Counted from the first letter of the stretch, positions 17,658 through 27,485 are shown. The stretch: DNA of 64,000 nucleotides from Oricola sp. (GCF_022763245.1 NZ_JALEGV010000037.1:1-64000); one strand, 5' to 3'. The notes: generated by a model not told the origin, from the letters alone. Made by a program: numbers and translations.

Positions 17658-18132
17658 CGCAACATTCTGGGCGCTGATCTCGCTTCTGATCTTCCTGGGC
17701 ATCGTCCTCTATGTGAAGGTGCCGAGCACCATCGCCAACGCGCTTGACGATCGTGCGGACAAGATCCGCAACGAGCTGGAAGAAGCCCGTAAGCTGCGCG
17801 AGGAAGCGCAGGCCCTGCTGGCCGAATACCAGAAGAAGCGCAAGGAAGCAGAAAAGGAAGCCGCCGACATCGTCGACGCCGCCAAGCGCGAAGCCGACAT
17901 GATCACGACGGAAGCCAAGCAGAAGACGGACGAATATGTCGCCCGTCGCACGGCGCTGGCCGAACAGAAGATTGCGCAGGCCGAAGCAGACGCGTTGAGC
18001 GAAGTGCGCGGTTCCGCCGTCGATATGGCGCTCGCCGCCGCGACGCGGATCATCGGCGAGAAAGTGTCTTCGGACACCGCCGGCGACCTGTTCCGCAAGT
18101 CGCTTGACGAGGTCAAGGCGCGCATGAACTGA
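17650..18132 (+). CDS. atpF: ATP synthase F0 subunit b
   Basis: A 160-residue stator subunit with an N-terminal membrane helix ([18 protein letters not shown], residues 4-22). A heptad-rich helix follows through residues 35-115, with a C-terminal region near [12 protein letters not shown] that contacts subunit delta. It is the last gene of the F0 operon; F1 genes are not in the window, as is usual in this order. A terminator follows within 25 bases. Confidence 0.97.
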   Translation: MADATFWALISLLIFLGIVLYVKVPSTIANALDDRADKIRNELEEARKLREEAQALLAEYQKKRKEAEKEAADIVDAAKREADMITTEAKQKTDEYVARRTALAEQKIAQAEADALSEVRGSAVDMALAAATRIIGEKVSSDTAGDLFRKSLDEVKARMN

Positions 18133-18156
18133 GCCGGTTTTCGGCTGACACATATC

Positions 18157-18189
18157 AGGCCGGGCCGCCGCGAGGCGCCCGGCCTTTTT
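18157..18189 (+). terminator. Terminator of the F0 operon
   Basis: AGGCCGGGC (18157-18165) pairs with GCCCGGCCT (18177-18185), followed by five Ts. It lies directly at the end of the convergent rnhB gene; the T-run exists only on the plus strand. Confidence 0.85.
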
Positions 18190-18863
18190 CATGGCTTCAG
18201 CGGGGAGAAGGTGAAGCGGTGCAGTCGGGCCACGCCGCCATGCGCCATGATCGCTTCGCGATGCACCTTGGAGCCATAGCCCATGTGCCGCTCCAGCCCG
18301 TATTGCGGGTGGGTCGGGCCGATCCGCATCATCATGCGGTCGCGGGTCACCTTGGCGATCACGGACGCTGCAGCGATCGACAAAGACCGGCTGTCGCCCT
18401 TGATCACGGCGCGAGGCGCAACTGCGAACGCAAGACCCGGCGGCACGTCGCGCCCGTCGAAAAGGGCGCTGGCCGGCGTCAGGGCCAGCCCCTCGACCGC
18501 GCGGCGCATCGCCGTCAGGCTGGCGCGCAGGATGTTGCTTTCATCGATCGAGACCGCGCACAGGCTGGCGACACTGACGGCCAAGGCGGCCTCCAGGATC
18601 TCGCCATGCAGGCGCTCGCGCACCCGCGCCGTCAGTTTCTTGGAATCGTTCAGCCCACGGGGCACCGCGTCAGGGTTCAAAATGACCGCGGCGGCGACGA
18701 CCGGACCGGCGAGCGGGCCGCGTCCGGCCTCGTCGACACCCGCGACATGCTTGTACCCGGCCTGCCAATAGGCGCCTTCCAGACGGAAATCGGGACTTGC
18801 GGGAAGCTCCACGCCGTCGAGCGGCAGGAGCGGAGAATCGGGAGGCGTGTTCGTGGCTGTCAT
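18189..18863 (-). CDS. rnhB: Ribonuclease HII
   Basis: A 224-residue enzyme that removes RNA from RNA-DNA hybrids and single ribonucleotides. [13 protein letters not shown] supplies the first catalytic Asp-Glu pair and SKKL follows. A further acidic residue lies in [12 protein letters not shown], and the [13 protein letters not shown] region completes the fold. [21 protein letters not shown] closes the family signature. Start 18863 (MTATNTPP) is preferred; 18878 is possible. The longer frame to 19043 adds an Arg-rich unconserved stretch and is rejected. Confidence 0.95.
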   Translation of the reverse strand: MTATNTPPDSPLLPLDGVELPASPDFRLEGAYWQAGYKHVAGVDEAGRGPLAGPVVAAAVILNPDAVPRGLNDSKKLTARVRERLHGEILEAALAVSVASLCAVSIDESNILRASLTAMRRAVEGLALTPASALFDGRDVPPGLAFAVAPRAVIKGDSRSLSIAAASVIAKVTRDRMMMRIGPTHPQYGLERHMGYGSKVHREAIMAHGGVARLHRFTFSPLKP

Positions 18864-19050
18864 GGTGCGGCGCGACATACCACGAATTGCGGTCACGCGC
18901 TCCCGATTCTCCCTGGAGCGACCCCGGCCAAAGCGGGTTGAAGGGCAGGGCGGGCCATCAACGCGCAGTCGTCGGTCGGGGTCTTGCCAGCGGGCGGGCC
19001 GGAGGTCGGAAAGGGGATGCCCCAACCGCCCGCAGGTTCTCAAAGCCGCC

Positions 19051-20214
19051 CTACAGCAGGCTCAGCTGTTCGGTCTCCGGCTTCGGTGGCACGAACAGCT
19101 CGGTGCGCAGCTTAAGCCGGCTCGTATTGAGGCCGAGACGTTTCGTCGCCAGTTCGAAACGGCGCGCGATCTGCCAGGCATAAGGCCCGGTCCCGCGCAT
19201 CCGCTTGCCCCATTCGGCGTCGTAATCCTTGCCGCCGCGCATCGAGCGGATCAGCGACAGGACGTGGCGGTAACGCTCCGGATAATGGCGCAGCAGCCAC
19301 TCCTTGAAGACAGGCGCGACCTCCAGCGGCAGGCGCAGCAGCACATATCCCGCCTCACGCGCGCCCATGCCGGCAATCGCATCGAGGATCTTCTCGATCT
19401 CGTGTTCGTTGAGCCCCGGAATGATGGGCGCGACCATGCCCGAGGTTGGAACGCCGGCATCCGTCAGGATGCGTATCGCCTCCAGCCGCTTCGTCGGCGC
19501 AGAGGCGCGCGGCTCCATGGTCCGAGCCAGCCGCCGATCCATCGTCGTCACCGAAAGCGCCACCTTGGCGAGGCCCTTTTCGGCCATGCGCGCCAGAATG
19601 TCGATGTCGCGCGTCACCAGATGCGATTTGGTCACGATGCCTACCGGATGGTTGTGGCGTTCCAGCACCTCCAGAATGCCCCGCATCAGCTTCCATTCGC
19701 GCTCGATCGGTTGATAGGGGTCGGTGTTCGTGCCGATGGCGATCGAGCGCACCTGGTAGCCCGGCTTGGCGAGTTCGCGCTCCAGCAGCTTCGCCGCGTC
19801 CGGCTTGGCGAACAGCTTGGCCTCGAAGTCGATGCCCGCCGACAGCCCCATATAGGCATGGGTCGGGCGTGCGAAGCAGTAGACGCAGCCATGTTCGCAG
19901 CCGCGATAGGGGTTGATCGAACGGTCGAAAGAGATGTCCGGTGAACTGTTGCGCGTGATGATCGTGCGCGGTTGCTCGATCTGCACCTCGGTCTTGAAAG
20001 GCGGCAGGTCCTCGAAACTGTTCCAGCCGTCGTCGAAGACGCTGCGCGCAAACGGCTCGAAGCGTCCGGACGGATTGACGGCACTCGCACGACCGCGCGC
20101 GCGCTGCTCATGCATGCGCAGGCCGGATTGTGCGATCAGCGTATTGGCACACTCGGTTCCCTGTTCGGCCGAACCGGAAAATGCCATCCGGTCCGCTTCT
20201 GCGATCACGTCCAT
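19051..20214 (-). CDS. PA0069-family (SplB-related) radical SAM protein
   Basis: A 387-residue radical SAM protein. [19 protein letters not shown] holds the CxxxCxxC [4Fe-4S] site, followed by FEAKLFAK and [15 protein letters not shown], which mark the COG1533/PA0069 group related to spore photoproduct lyase. The reaction of this group is not known. A LexA box lies 66 bases upstream, so the gene should be DNA-damage inducible, and its link to DNA repair is a reasonable inference. It lies next to rnhB on the same strand. Confidence 0.9.
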   Translation of the reverse strand: MDVIAEADRMAFSGSAEQGTECANTLIAQSGLRMHEQRARGRASAVNPSGRFEPFARSVFDDGWNSFEDLPPFKTEVQIEQPRTIITRNSSPDISFDRSINPYRGCEHGCVYCFARPTHAYMGLSAGIDFEAKLFAKPDAAKLLERELAKPGYQVRSIAIGTNTDPYQPIEREWKLMRGILEVLERHNHPVGIVTKSHLVTRDIDILARMAEKGLAKVALSVTTMDRRLARTMEPRASAPTKRLEAIRILTDAGVPTSGMVAPIIPGLNEHEIEKILDAIAGMGAREAGYVLLRLPLEVAPVFKEWLLRHYPERYRHVLSLIRSMRGGKDYDAEWGKRMRGTGPYAWQIARRFELATKRLGLNTSRLKLRTELFVPPKPETEQLSLL

Positions 20215-20279
20215 GCTGTCTGCCTCCGGTTCGCTGTGGAATCACTGCGGGGATGACTTTATTCCTATCTCTTGAATCG

Positions 20280-20294
20280 GAACATAGCAAGAAC
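20280..20294 (-). promoter_or_regulatory. Second LexA (SOS) box, upstream of the radical SAM gene
   Basis: GAACATAGCAAGAAC, read as GTTC-N7-GTTC on the minus strand, is an exact match to the alphaproteobacterial LexA consensus. It sits in the divergent region between the radical SAM gene (ATG 66 bases away) and a glycosyltransferase-like gene (ATG 59 bases away). On the minus strand it overlaps a -35-like TTGCTA placed 17 bases before TAGGAA. The radical SAM gene is the likelier target, although both could respond. Confidence 0.82.
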
Positions 20295-20352
20295 AAACTG
20301 TCGGCGCTTGCAATCCGGTGGGGCTCTGCTAGGCAGACCGACAGGGGGCGAA

Positions 20353-20874
20353 ATGGTCACGATCCTGTTTTTCACACACAATCAGGCGATCCTCCTGGCA
20401 CGTTCGCTCGCACCGTTGGTGCATGACGCCATCGAGGGGCACGTCGCCGAGGTCGTCGTGATCGACGCGGGTTCCACTGATTCGACGGCGTCGATCACCG
20501 ATGCGGCCGGTTGCACCGTGGTCGCGGCCGGCTCGCCTTTGCGCGGTATCGTCGAAGCGGCCCGCGCGGACTGGCTGATGGTGCTGGAGCCAGGTGCCCG
20601 TTTGGCGGACGGTTGGCACGGCGCGGTAATGGACCACATCATGCGTCCCGATGCTGCGGCGGCCAAATTCAAGCCGAAGACCAACGGAAACTGGTTCACG
20701 CGCATCTTTCGGCCGGTCACGGCCGGCCGCGGACCGCTTGCGCCCGGTCTTCTCATTTCCCGGCGACAGGCGTTGGCCAATCTGTCCGCTGAAGCGGCCG
20801 GTGCCGAAGATCTGGTGCGCGGCCTGGCGGTGAATCCGCTCGACGCCGAAATCGAGATGGCGCCGAAAAGCTAG
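20353..20874 (+). CDS. Small family-2 glycosyltransferase-like protein
   Basis: A 173-residue soluble protein with the start of a GT-A fold. MVTILFFTHNQAILLARSL gives the first strand-helix, EVVVIDAGSTDSTASI is the classic GT2 nucleotide-binding loop, and ARADWLMVLEPGARL stands where DxD normally lies. No true DxD is visible and the protein is short, so it may be a degenerate or partial transferase. ATG 20353 follows AGGGGG by five bases. It shares a divergent promoter region with the radical SAM gene. Confidence 0.75.
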   Translation: MVTILFFTHNQAILLARSLAPLVHDAIEGHVAEVVVIDAGSTDSTASITDAAGCTVVAAGSPLRGIVEAARADWLMVLEPGARLADGWHGAVMDHIMRPDAAAAKFKPKTNGNWFTRIFRPVTAGRGPLAPGLLISRRQALANLSAEAAGAEDLVRGLAVNPLDAEIEMAPKS

Positions 20875-21010
20875 ACCGCGCGTTGCGCAGTACTTCGCAT
20901 GGATGGTGTCATTTGTACCTGACCCGACGGAAATTTTTCCCGAAGGGGCGCTAAACCAGCGGTTCTTTCTGCATTAGCCTGAAGGCATTCGACATGTCGG
21001 GGAGGGGCTG

Positions 21011-21787
21011 ATGCTGACACTCTTTTTCCTGGGTTTCGTGTTCATGCTCGCAACGGTGGCGTTGTCGTTGCTGTCCTATGCCGTTGCGCGACGCCTCGGA
21101 GGAAAGGAACAGGCGAGCGACACCAAGGATCTCGCCGGCTCGGTCATCTTCAGGGTGTCGGCCCTTCACGGCCTCATCCTCGCGCTCGTCTTTGCGCAAG
21201 AGATGGTGGAGTACCAGCAACTCGACACCGAGGTCGCTCGTGAGACCAACGCGATCGCCGACCTGTTCTTCGACATGGAGCGTTACGGTCCAGGCAAGGA
21301 TCCCGCGGTTCAGGTCGCGCTGAAGGACTATGTGGACATTGTCATCGACAAGGAGTGGCAGGAGCTTGGCGATACCGGCCGTCTGGATTCAACGGCATGG
21401 TTGCGGTGGGAGGATGCCTATCAGGGCGTGCTCGATCTCAACCCCGCGACCCCGCGCGAAGAAAGCCTGCGCACCCACATGCTCGACCGCATCCACAACA
21501 TCGGCGAGACGCGCGACATGCGCGAGAACCATGCGGCGAACACCATTCAGGGCATGTTCTGGTTCGCCGCGATCGCCGGTGTGATCCTCATTTCGGTCGG
21601 CTACCACACCTTTCCGCCAAGGCGGCACAACATCGTGCTGCTGAGCATCTTCTCCGCCTTCACCGGGCTGATCCTGTTCTTCATCTACTCGTTTTCGAAC
21701 CCCTACAGCGATCCGGGGGCGCTCAGGCCGCTCGCCTATGAACGCCTCTCGGCGGAACTCAAGGTGGCGCTCGACGGCGGAAGCTGA
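21011..21787 (+). CDS. Bestrophin-like (DUF4239) membrane protein
   Basis: A 258-residue protein with an N-terminal membrane helix (LFFLGFVFMLATVALSLLSYAVA) and two C-terminal helices near residues 180-225. The region between them is soluble and charged; RETNAIADLFFDMERYG is typical of the DUF4239 bestrophin-like family. The family is proposed to form channels or stress-related membrane proteins, without a proven role. A GGGGAGGGG ribosome site is just upstream. It converges on moaB with only four bases between the stops. Confidence 0.75.
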   Translation: MLTLFFLGFVFMLATVALSLLSYAVARRLGGKEQASDTKDLAGSVIFRVSALHGLILALVFAQEMVEYQQLDTEVARETNAIADLFFDMERYGPGKDPAVQVALKDYVDIVIDKEWQELGDTGRLDSTAWLRWEDAYQGVLDLNPATPREESLRTHMLDRIHNIGETRDMRENHAANTIQGMFWFAAIAGVILISVGYHTFPPRRHNIVLLSIFSAFTGLILFFIYSFSNPYSDPGALRPLAYERLSAELKVALDGGS

Positions 21788-21791
21788 TCGA

Positions 21792-22349
21792 TCAGGCCGA
21801 TCGGCCGCCGCCGCGTTTGAGATGCTCGTCGAGGCGTGGCATGATTTCCACGAAATTGCAGGGCATGTGCCTGTAGTCGAGCTGGGCCTTCAAAATGCCG
21901 TCCCAAGCGTCCTTGCAAGCGCCGGGAGAGCCCGGCAGCACGAAGACGAAGGTCTGGTGCATCAGGCCTGCCGTCGCACGCGACTGGATCGTCGAGGTGC
22001 CGATCTTGTCGTAGGAAATGCGGTGGAAGAGCGTGGAAAATCCGTCCATGCGCTTTTCGAACAGGGGCTCCAGCGCATCCGGGGTCACGTCACGCCCGGT
22101 AAACCCAGTCCCTCCGGTCGTGATGATCACCTCGATGTCGGCGCGATAGGCCCAATCGGACACATGCGCGGCGATCGCGTCGCGGTCGTCGGTCACGATG
22201 GCGCGTTCGACCAGCACATGACCGGCCTCCTCGATCCTGCCCGCCAGTGTCGCGCCGGACTTGTCGTCCTCCAGCGAGCGGGTGTCGGAAACGGTCAGCA
22301 CGGCGATGCTCACGGGAATGAAGGATCGGCTCTCGTCCAGGCGGGTCAT
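21792..22349 (-). CDS. moaB: Molybdenum cofactor biosynthesis protein B
   Basis: A 185-residue MoaB/MogA-fold protein that binds molybdopterin, probably adenylating it. Motifs include AVLTVSDTRS near the start, ITTGGTGFTGRDVTPDA in the middle and VFVLPGSPGACKDAWD near the end. Start 22349 overlaps the ispE stop in an ATGA arrangement, so it is translationally coupled to ispE. No other moa/moe genes are in the window. Confidence 0.93.
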   Translation of the reverse strand: MTRLDESRSFIPVSIAVLTVSDTRSLEDDKSGATLAGRIEEAGHVLVERAIVTDDRDAIAAHVSDWAYRADIEVIITTGGTGFTGRDVTPDALEPLFEKRMDGFSTLFHRISYDKIGTSTIQSRATAGLMHQTFVFVLPGSPGACKDAWDGILKAQLDYRHMPCNFVEIMPRLDEHLKRGGGRSA

Positions 22350-23248
22350 GCTCTCTCCATCGGCGACGGACCTGTCATGCATGCCTTGATCCACCAATCC
22401 GGGTGCTGCTGCAAGAGCGTCGCCGCCGCCGACGCTGCATCGGCTCCGCTCGCATAGACGCCGAAACAGGTCGCGCCGGAGCCCGACATGCGGACCATCA
22501 GCGCCGGAGTCGCGCGCAGGGCGTCAAGGCAGGCGCCGATTTCGGGTGCCAACTCGATAGATGGTGCTTCAAGATCGTTGCGGGTCTTCGCGGCCAGCCA
22601 GCCCGCCCACTCGCGCGGCGTGCGTAGCGACGCAGCGTCCTCGAGTGCCAGCGGCGGGTTGCGCTTCTGCGCAAGCGCGGAAAAGACGGCTGGCGTCGCG
22701 ACATGCAGCCGCGGATTGGCAAGTATTATGTGCAGCGCCGGGACATTTCCCACCGCTTGAACGTCCTCGCCGATGCCACGTGCGACCAGCGGTCGCGAGA
22801 GGAGGCACATCGGCACGTCTGCGCCGAGCGTCACCGCCTGTTCCGCCACCGTCGCGGCAAGGCTTTCGCAGCTCCAGGCTGCCATCAGCGCGTGCAGGGT
22901 CGCGGCGGCATCCGCCGAGCCGCCGCCGATGCCGGCGCCGGCGGGCAGGGCCTTCTCCAGGGTCAGCGAAACCGGCGGCGCCTCCTTGCCGGCCCCGGTC
23001 GCGATCGCGCGCATCAGCTCGCGGGCGCGGATGACGAGATTGGTCTCTGGCGCCTCGTTGGCAAGAGCGGCCGCTTCAGGCCCCGTTACGGCGAAACAGT
23101 CGCTTGCAGCGGCTCTGACGCCGATCCGGTCGCCGATATCGGCGAAGACGGCGAGCGTCTCGATCAGGTGATAACCGTCATCGCGCTGGCCGGTCACATG
23201 CAGCGCGAGATTGATCTTGGCCGGCGCCTGCATCCAGCCGATCTTCAT
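22346..23248 (-). CDS. ispE: 4-diphosphocytidyl-2-C-methyl-D-erythritol kinase
   Basis: A 300-residue GHMP kinase of the MEP isoprenoid pathway. It has PAKINLALHVTGQRDDGYHLIETL at the start, the ATP-binding PAGAGIGGGSADAAA near residue 105, and a C-terminal MSGSGATCFGVY block. It phosphorylates CDP-methylerythritol in the cytoplasm. It is followed directly by moaB and preceded by a TPR-protein gene and a polyprenyl synthase on the same strand, so isoprenoid supply genes cluster here. Confidence 0.96.
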   Translation of the reverse strand: MKIGWMQAPAKINLALHVTGQRDDGYHLIETLAVFADIGDRIGVRAAASDCFAVTGPEAAALANEAPETNLVIRARELMRAIATGAGKEAPPVSLTLEKALPAGAGIGGGSADAAATLHALMAAWSCESLAATVAEQAVTLGADVPMCLLSRPLVARGIGEDVQAVGNVPALHIILANPRLHVATPAVFSALAQKRNPPLALEDAASLRTPREWAGWLAAKTRNDLEAPSIELAPEIGACLDALRATPALMVRMSGSGATCFGVYASGADAASAAATLLQQHPDWWIKACMTGPSPMERA

Positions 23249-23299
23249 GTCAGACTGGATGCTCGTTGCGATATCGCGAAGCCCTGAAACCGGTCGGCC

Positions 23300-25084
23300 T
23301 CAGCCGCCATTGTTGGTTTCCGGCGAGGCGGCCGTCTTGTCGCCGTCGTCGATCTGGCTGACGGCCAGTTCCGGCACGCCGCCCGGCTTGTTGGAGGCGG
23401 CGAGTTTCGCCTCGATCTTGGCGGCGTCGGCCGGCTCGATCTCCATGCCCAGCGCCTGCGACCACTGATAGGTCGCTTCCAGTTTCCGCCCGACCCGCCA
23501 ATAGGCGTCGCCCAGATGGTCGTTGATGATCGCGTCGCGCGGCCTGAGATCGGTCGCCTTCTCCAGCTCCAACACCGCTTCCTCGAAGCGGCCGAGGCGG
23601 TAATAGGCCCAGCCAAGTGAATCGACAATATAGCCATCCCGCGGCCGCCGACTGACAGCGTTGCGGATCATCTCCAGGCCTTCGTCCAGGTTGATGTTCA
23701 TGTCGATCCAGGAGTAGCCGAGATAGTTCAGCACGTCCGGCTGGTTCGGCGAGAGCTCCAGGGCGCGCTTGAAGGCCGGTTCCGCCTTGTCCCATTGCTT
23801 GACGCGCTCATAGGCGATGCCCATGCGGTAGTAGAGGGGCCAGAAGGTGGCGTCGTTGGTGTCGATGTTGGCGATTGCGCTTTCGTAGATGGCCGCGGCC
23901 TCGGCATAGTCCTTCAGGGAGGCGAGCACGCCGCCGAGCGCCAGGTAGCCGCGATACTCCTCCGGATGGGTCTCGACCGCATGCGACAGGATCGCCTTCG
24001 CCTCGTCGTTCAGGTCGAGGTCGGCGAGGTTGAGGCCCTTCTGCAGTTCGGCCAGATGCCGGAACGACGAATCCTCGGAAATCCGGTCGTAATAGCTGAT
24101 CGCCCGCTCGGCGAGGCCGAGCCGTTCGGCGATGCCACCCAGCTCGAACTGGATCTGCGCATTGTCCGGGGCGAGCGTGCGGGCCAGTTCCAGATACAGC
24201 GCCGCGAAGCTTTCGCCGCCGTCACGGTTGAGCGCGGTGCCGATGTTGAACAGGACCTCGGCCGCGCCATGCGCGGGATCGGCGACCCGGAGGGCCTTGG
24301 AAGCGAGCGCCTCGCCCTCTCCGGCAAGGGCCAGCAGGGCGGGATTGGCCGGCGCGACCTTGAGCGCCGCCGCGATCGTTTCGGTGGCCTGTTCGGTTTC
24401 GCCGCCGCGGGCGAGGAAGCCGGCATAGCTCTCCGCCATGCGGATATAGGTCCGGGGCGAGGCGCTGCCGCCGGCGGTGCTGTTCATGCCGACGGTGTAG
24501 CGGTTCTCGGCCTGCTGCCGCATCCCGGCCGCGTCGGCGATCAGCGCGCCGTGATAGGCGGTGAACAGCGTGTACCATTCCGGACCTTTGAGCGAATCCA
24601 GAAGCTCTAGCGCATAGTCGGTCTCGCCGCCGCCGAACCGCGCCCAGGCGCGCATGATGCCGGTCAGAAGGCGCTCCAGATCGCTCTCCTGCGTCAGGAT
24701 GAGCGCGCTGTCGGCCTGAAGGTAGCGCCGGCCGCGAATGGCGTCGATGCCGAGCACGATCCGCGCCACGCGCTCGATCTGAGAGCCGTCCTGCAACTGC
24801 TCGGCAAGCGGCAGGGCGTCGTCGAACTGGCCGTTGGTCACGAGCGCCAGCAGCAACTCCTGCTGAAGCGCGATGTTGTCGGGATCGTAGCGCAGCGCCT
24901 CGGAATAATAGGTGACCGCGGCCTCGAAATCATTCTCGGCACGGGCCGTTTCCGCGGCAAGGAACGCGCCGGAGAGAGAATCGGCCGGCGTCAGGTTTTC
25001 GTCCGGTCCGCGCTCGGCAGACGCCGGCACCGCCGCAAGGCAGGCGGCGAGGAACAGGGCGGGAAGGACGAAAGATCGTTTCAT
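23300..25084 (-). CDS. Exported tetratricopeptide-repeat protein
   Basis: A 594-residue protein with a clear signal peptide (MKRSFVLPALFLAACLAAVPASA) followed by many TPR units, for example around YSEALRYDPDNIALQQELLLALV and FKRALELSPNQPDVLNYLGYSW. It should be a periplasmic or outer-membrane-associated protein-interaction scaffold. The order polyprenyl synthase - TPR protein - ispE on one strand is conserved in Rhizobiales as I recall it. Start 25084 is taken at the signal peptide; the open frame continues upstream but lacks support. Confidence 0.88.
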   Translation of the reverse strand: MKRSFVLPALFLAACLAAVPASAERGPDENLTPADSLSGAFLAAETARAENDFEAAVTYYSEALRYDPDNIALQQELLLALVTNGQFDDALPLAEQLQDGSQIERVARIVLGIDAIRGRRYLQADSALILTQESDLERLLTGIMRAWARFGGGETDYALELLDSLKGPEWYTLFTAYHGALIADAAGMRQQAENRYTVGMNSTAGGSASPRTYIRMAESYAGFLARGGETEQATETIAAALKVAPANPALLALAGEGEALASKALRVADPAHGAAEVLFNIGTALNRDGGESFAALYLELARTLAPDNAQIQFELGGIAERLGLAERAISYYDRISEDSSFRHLAELQKGLNLADLDLNDEAKAILSHAVETHPEEYRGYLALGGVLASLKDYAEAAAIYESAIANIDTNDATFWPLYYRMGIAYERVKQWDKAEPAFKRALELSPNQPDVLNYLGYSWIDMNINLDEGLEMIRNAVSRRPRDGYIVDSLGWAYYRLGRFEEAVLELEKATDLRPRDAIINDHLGDAYWRVGRKLEATYQWSQALGMEIEPADAAKIEAKLAASNKPGGVPELAVSQIDDGDKTAASPETNNGG

Positions 25085-25214
25085 GAAGGCACCAATCCGG
25101 GTTTGCGGTACGAAAGCGCAGAATCGCGGCGAAGACCACGCCCCGAGCATGGCCATTTTATGATGCCCGCGCAACGCCGCCCGCCGGCGGACCGGAAGGC
25201 AGGCGCCATGCGGA

Positions 25215-26231
25215 TCAATTCACCCGCGAAATGCAGAATTCCACCACATCCAGCAGGGCGTCCTTCTGCGGCGACGGTTTCAGCGGCGCCAGCGCGTCCC
25301 GCGCGATCTCACCGAAATGCCGCGCACGCTGGATCGTGTCCGGCAGGGCGGCATATTTCAGCATCAGGCTGCGCGCCGTCTCCAGTTCGCGATTGCCGTT
25401 CTCGCCCTTCTCGATGCCGGCCTTCCAGAAGTCGCGCTCCGCGTCGGTGCCGCGCCGATAGGCCAGCACCACAGGCAGGGTAATCTTGCCCTCGCGGAAG
25501 TCGTCGCCGGTGTTCTTGCCGAGGTCCTTGGCGTTGCCGCCATAATCGAGCGCGTCATCGACGAGCTGGAAGGCGAGTCCGAGATTGAGGCCGTAGGAGC
25601 GAAGCGCCGCCCGTTCCGATTTCGAGGCGCCGGCGATGATCGGGCCGACTTCCGCTGCCGCCGAGAACAGCGCCGCGGTCTTGGCCTTGATGACGGCGAG
25701 ATACTCGTCCTCGGTGGTTTCCAGGTTCTTGGCCGCGGCGAGCTGCATGACCTCGCCTTCGGCGATCACGGACGCGGCGGTCGACAGCACGTCCAGCGCG
25801 TCCAGCGAACCGACCTCGACCATCATCTTGAAGGCCTGACCGAGCAGGAAATCGCCCACCAGCACGCTTGCCTGGTTGCCCCAGATCATCCGCGCCGTCG
25901 GTTTGGAGCGGCGCATGTCGCTCTCGTCCACCACGTCGTCATGCAGCAGCGTTGCCGTGTGCATGAACTCCACGCTGGTGGCGAGCTTGACGTGGCCCTC
26001 GCCGCGATAGCCGAACATGTCGGCGGCGGCGAGCGTGATCATCGGGCGCAACCGCTTGCCGCCCGACGAAATGAGGTGATTGGCGACTTCCGGGATCATC
26101 TCCACATCGGAGCCTGCCTTGGAAAGGATCAGTTCGTTGACCCGCTCCATGCCGCTTTTGACGAGTGCGGAAAGCGCGGCGATGCTCGCGGCTTCCGGCT
26201 TGTTTTCACCGAGTGGTATGACGACGCCCAA
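25215..26231 (-). CDS. ispB: Polyprenyl (octa/decaprenyl) diphosphate synthase
   Basis: A 338-residue all-helical trans-prenyltransferase. The first Asp-rich motif is LLHDDVVDESDMRR, near residue 97, and the second is QLVDDALDYGG, near 225. GGKRLRPM precedes the first. It extends farnesyl diphosphate with isopentenyl units to make the ubiquinone side chain; alphaproteobacteria usually make the C50 chain. ubiA, the next enzyme, is about 6 kb away in the window. The start is ATG with the protein beginning MGVVIPLGE. Confidence 0.94.
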   Translation of the reverse strand: MGVVIPLGENKPEAASIAALSALVKSGMERVNELILSKAGSDVEMIPEVANHLISSGGKRLRPMITLAAADMFGYRGEGHVKLATSVEFMHTATLLHDDVVDESDMRRSKPTARMIWGNQASVLVGDFLLGQAFKMMVEVGSLDALDVLSTAASVIAEGEVMQLAAAKNLETTEDEYLAVIKAKTAALFSAAAEVGPIIAGASKSERAALRSYGLNLGLAFQLVDDALDYGGNAKDLGKNTGDDFREGKITLPVVLAYRRGTDAERDFWKAGIEKGENGNRELETARSLMLKYAALPDTIQRARHFGEIARDALAPLKPSPQKDALLDVVEFCISRVN

Positions 26232-26375
26232 GTCCTGGTCTCCAATTGCGGCGCCACATTAGAAACTCAGCCTTGGTCGGGCAAGCGGCGAATTGGCACG
26301 CAACGGACACGTCTTTTTGACTGTTCGTTGAAACTGCGGCTTGTTGACGGTCGGGCAGGGGCCTATCACAGGCGC

Positions 26376-26597
26376 ATGGAAGAATTGATGCGCACAAATG
26401 ATCCGGTGACGCTGTCCTTCGTGGAGTCGCTGATGCGCGAGGCCGGCATCGGATTTCTCGTGGCCGATCAGAACATGTCGATCCTCGACGGTTCGCTGGG
26501 CATCCTGCCGCGCCGTGTTCTGGTCGAAGCCGACCGCGTTCAGCAGGCACGGCGCATCCTGCGTGATGCGGGGCTTGAAGACGAACTGAAAGGCTGA
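26376..26597 (+). CDS. DUF2007 domain protein
   Basis: A 73-residue protein, MEELMRTNDPVTLSFVESLMREAGIGF..., with the DUF2007 (putative signal-transducing) fold: an early helix, the DGSLGILPRRVLV strand region and VEADRVQQARRIL at the end. Its function is unknown. It is five bases upstream of the methyltransferase gene and almost certainly cotranscribed with it. Confidence 0.85.
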   Translation: MEELMRTNDPVTLSFVESLMREAGIGFLVADQNMSILDGSLGILPRRVLVEADRVQQARRILRDAGLEDELKG

Positions 26598-26602
26598 CCG
26601 TC

Positions 26603-27412
26603 ATGGACGGGCCTCTCGTCATGGGCGTCGAGACCACCGTCGACGCCTTCCATCGCGGTGGCTTTTACCTTGTTCAGCCGGCCGAAGGCGCGCATCGGTC
26701 CGGCGTCGATGCAACGGTTCTCGCCGCCGCCGTGCCGGACGGCTTTGCAGGCATGCTGGCCGATCTCGGCGCCGGGGCAGGGGCAGCCGCGTTTTCCGTG
26801 CTCGACCGATGTCCGCAGGCCCGCGCCGTTCTCTATGAGACATCGCCGCTGATGGCGGCCTGCGCCCGCGCCGGGCTGGCGCTTGACGGCAACGGACATT
26901 TGAAAGATCGCGCGACGGTGGTCGAGGCGGATGTCGCGCTCGACGGCAGGGCGCGCGAGGAGGCCGGCCTTCCGCGCGATCATTTCGATTGGGTGATCGC
27001 CAATCCGCCGTTCAACGATCCGAAGGACCGCGCCACGCCCAAGGCGGAGAAGGCGGGTGCTCATGTCATGCAGGCGGATCTGTTTGCCCGCTGGATCAAG
27101 ACGGCCTGCGCCATCGCCCGGCCGGGGGGCGGCCTGTCGGTGATCGCGCGCCCGAAATCCGTCGTCGAAATCCTGGAGGCGATGCGGGGCCGCTACGGCG
27201 CGATCGTGGTCCTGCCGGTCCATCCGCGACCGGGCAAGTCGGCTATCCGCATCGTCGTCACCGGCATCAAGGGCAGCCGCAAGCAGATGGAATTCGCGTC
27301 GCCGCTGTTTCTGCATGACGAGGATGGCGGCACGAAATTCTCCGCCCGCGCCCACGCCATCACCAACGGGCGTGCGACGCTCGAACGCTTTGACGGTTGC
27401 GGCGAAGCTTGA
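26603..27412 (+). CDS. TrmN6-like tRNA1(Val) adenine-N6 methyltransferase
   Basis: A 269-residue class-I SAM methyltransferase. LADLGAGAGAAAFSVL is the SAM-binding glycine loop, and VIANPPFND contains the NPPF catalytic motif of N6-adenine methyltransferases. The N-terminal block FHRGGFYLVQPAEGAHRSGVDATVL matches the YfiC/TrmN6 group, which modifies A37 of tRNA1(Val). The substrate is assigned by family resemblance. It follows DUF2007 by five bases. Confidence 0.88.
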   Translation: MDGPLVMGVETTVDAFHRGGFYLVQPAEGAHRSGVDATVLAAAVPDGFAGMLADLGAGAGAAAFSVLDRCPQARAVLYETSPLMAACARAGLALDGNGHLKDRATVVEADVALDGRAREEAGLPRDHFDWVIANPPFNDPKDRATPKAEKAGAHVMQADLFARWIKTACAIARPGGGLSVIARPKSVVEILEAMRGRYGAIVVLPVHPRPGKSAIRIVVTGIKGSRKQMEFASPLFLHDEDGGTKFSARAHAITNGRATLERFDGCGEA

Positions 27413-27485
27413 TGTCAGGACATCTGTGAGACGCGCTAAACCTTGCCCTTGAGCGCGCGGGTCAGCGTCTCAAACGGGGCGCCGG

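Noticed and set aside
19051-20214. Radical SAM gene as a true spore photoproduct lyase
   Set aside because: The CxxxCxxC site fits, but the PA0069 group is distinct and this order does not make spores. SplB is only a relative.
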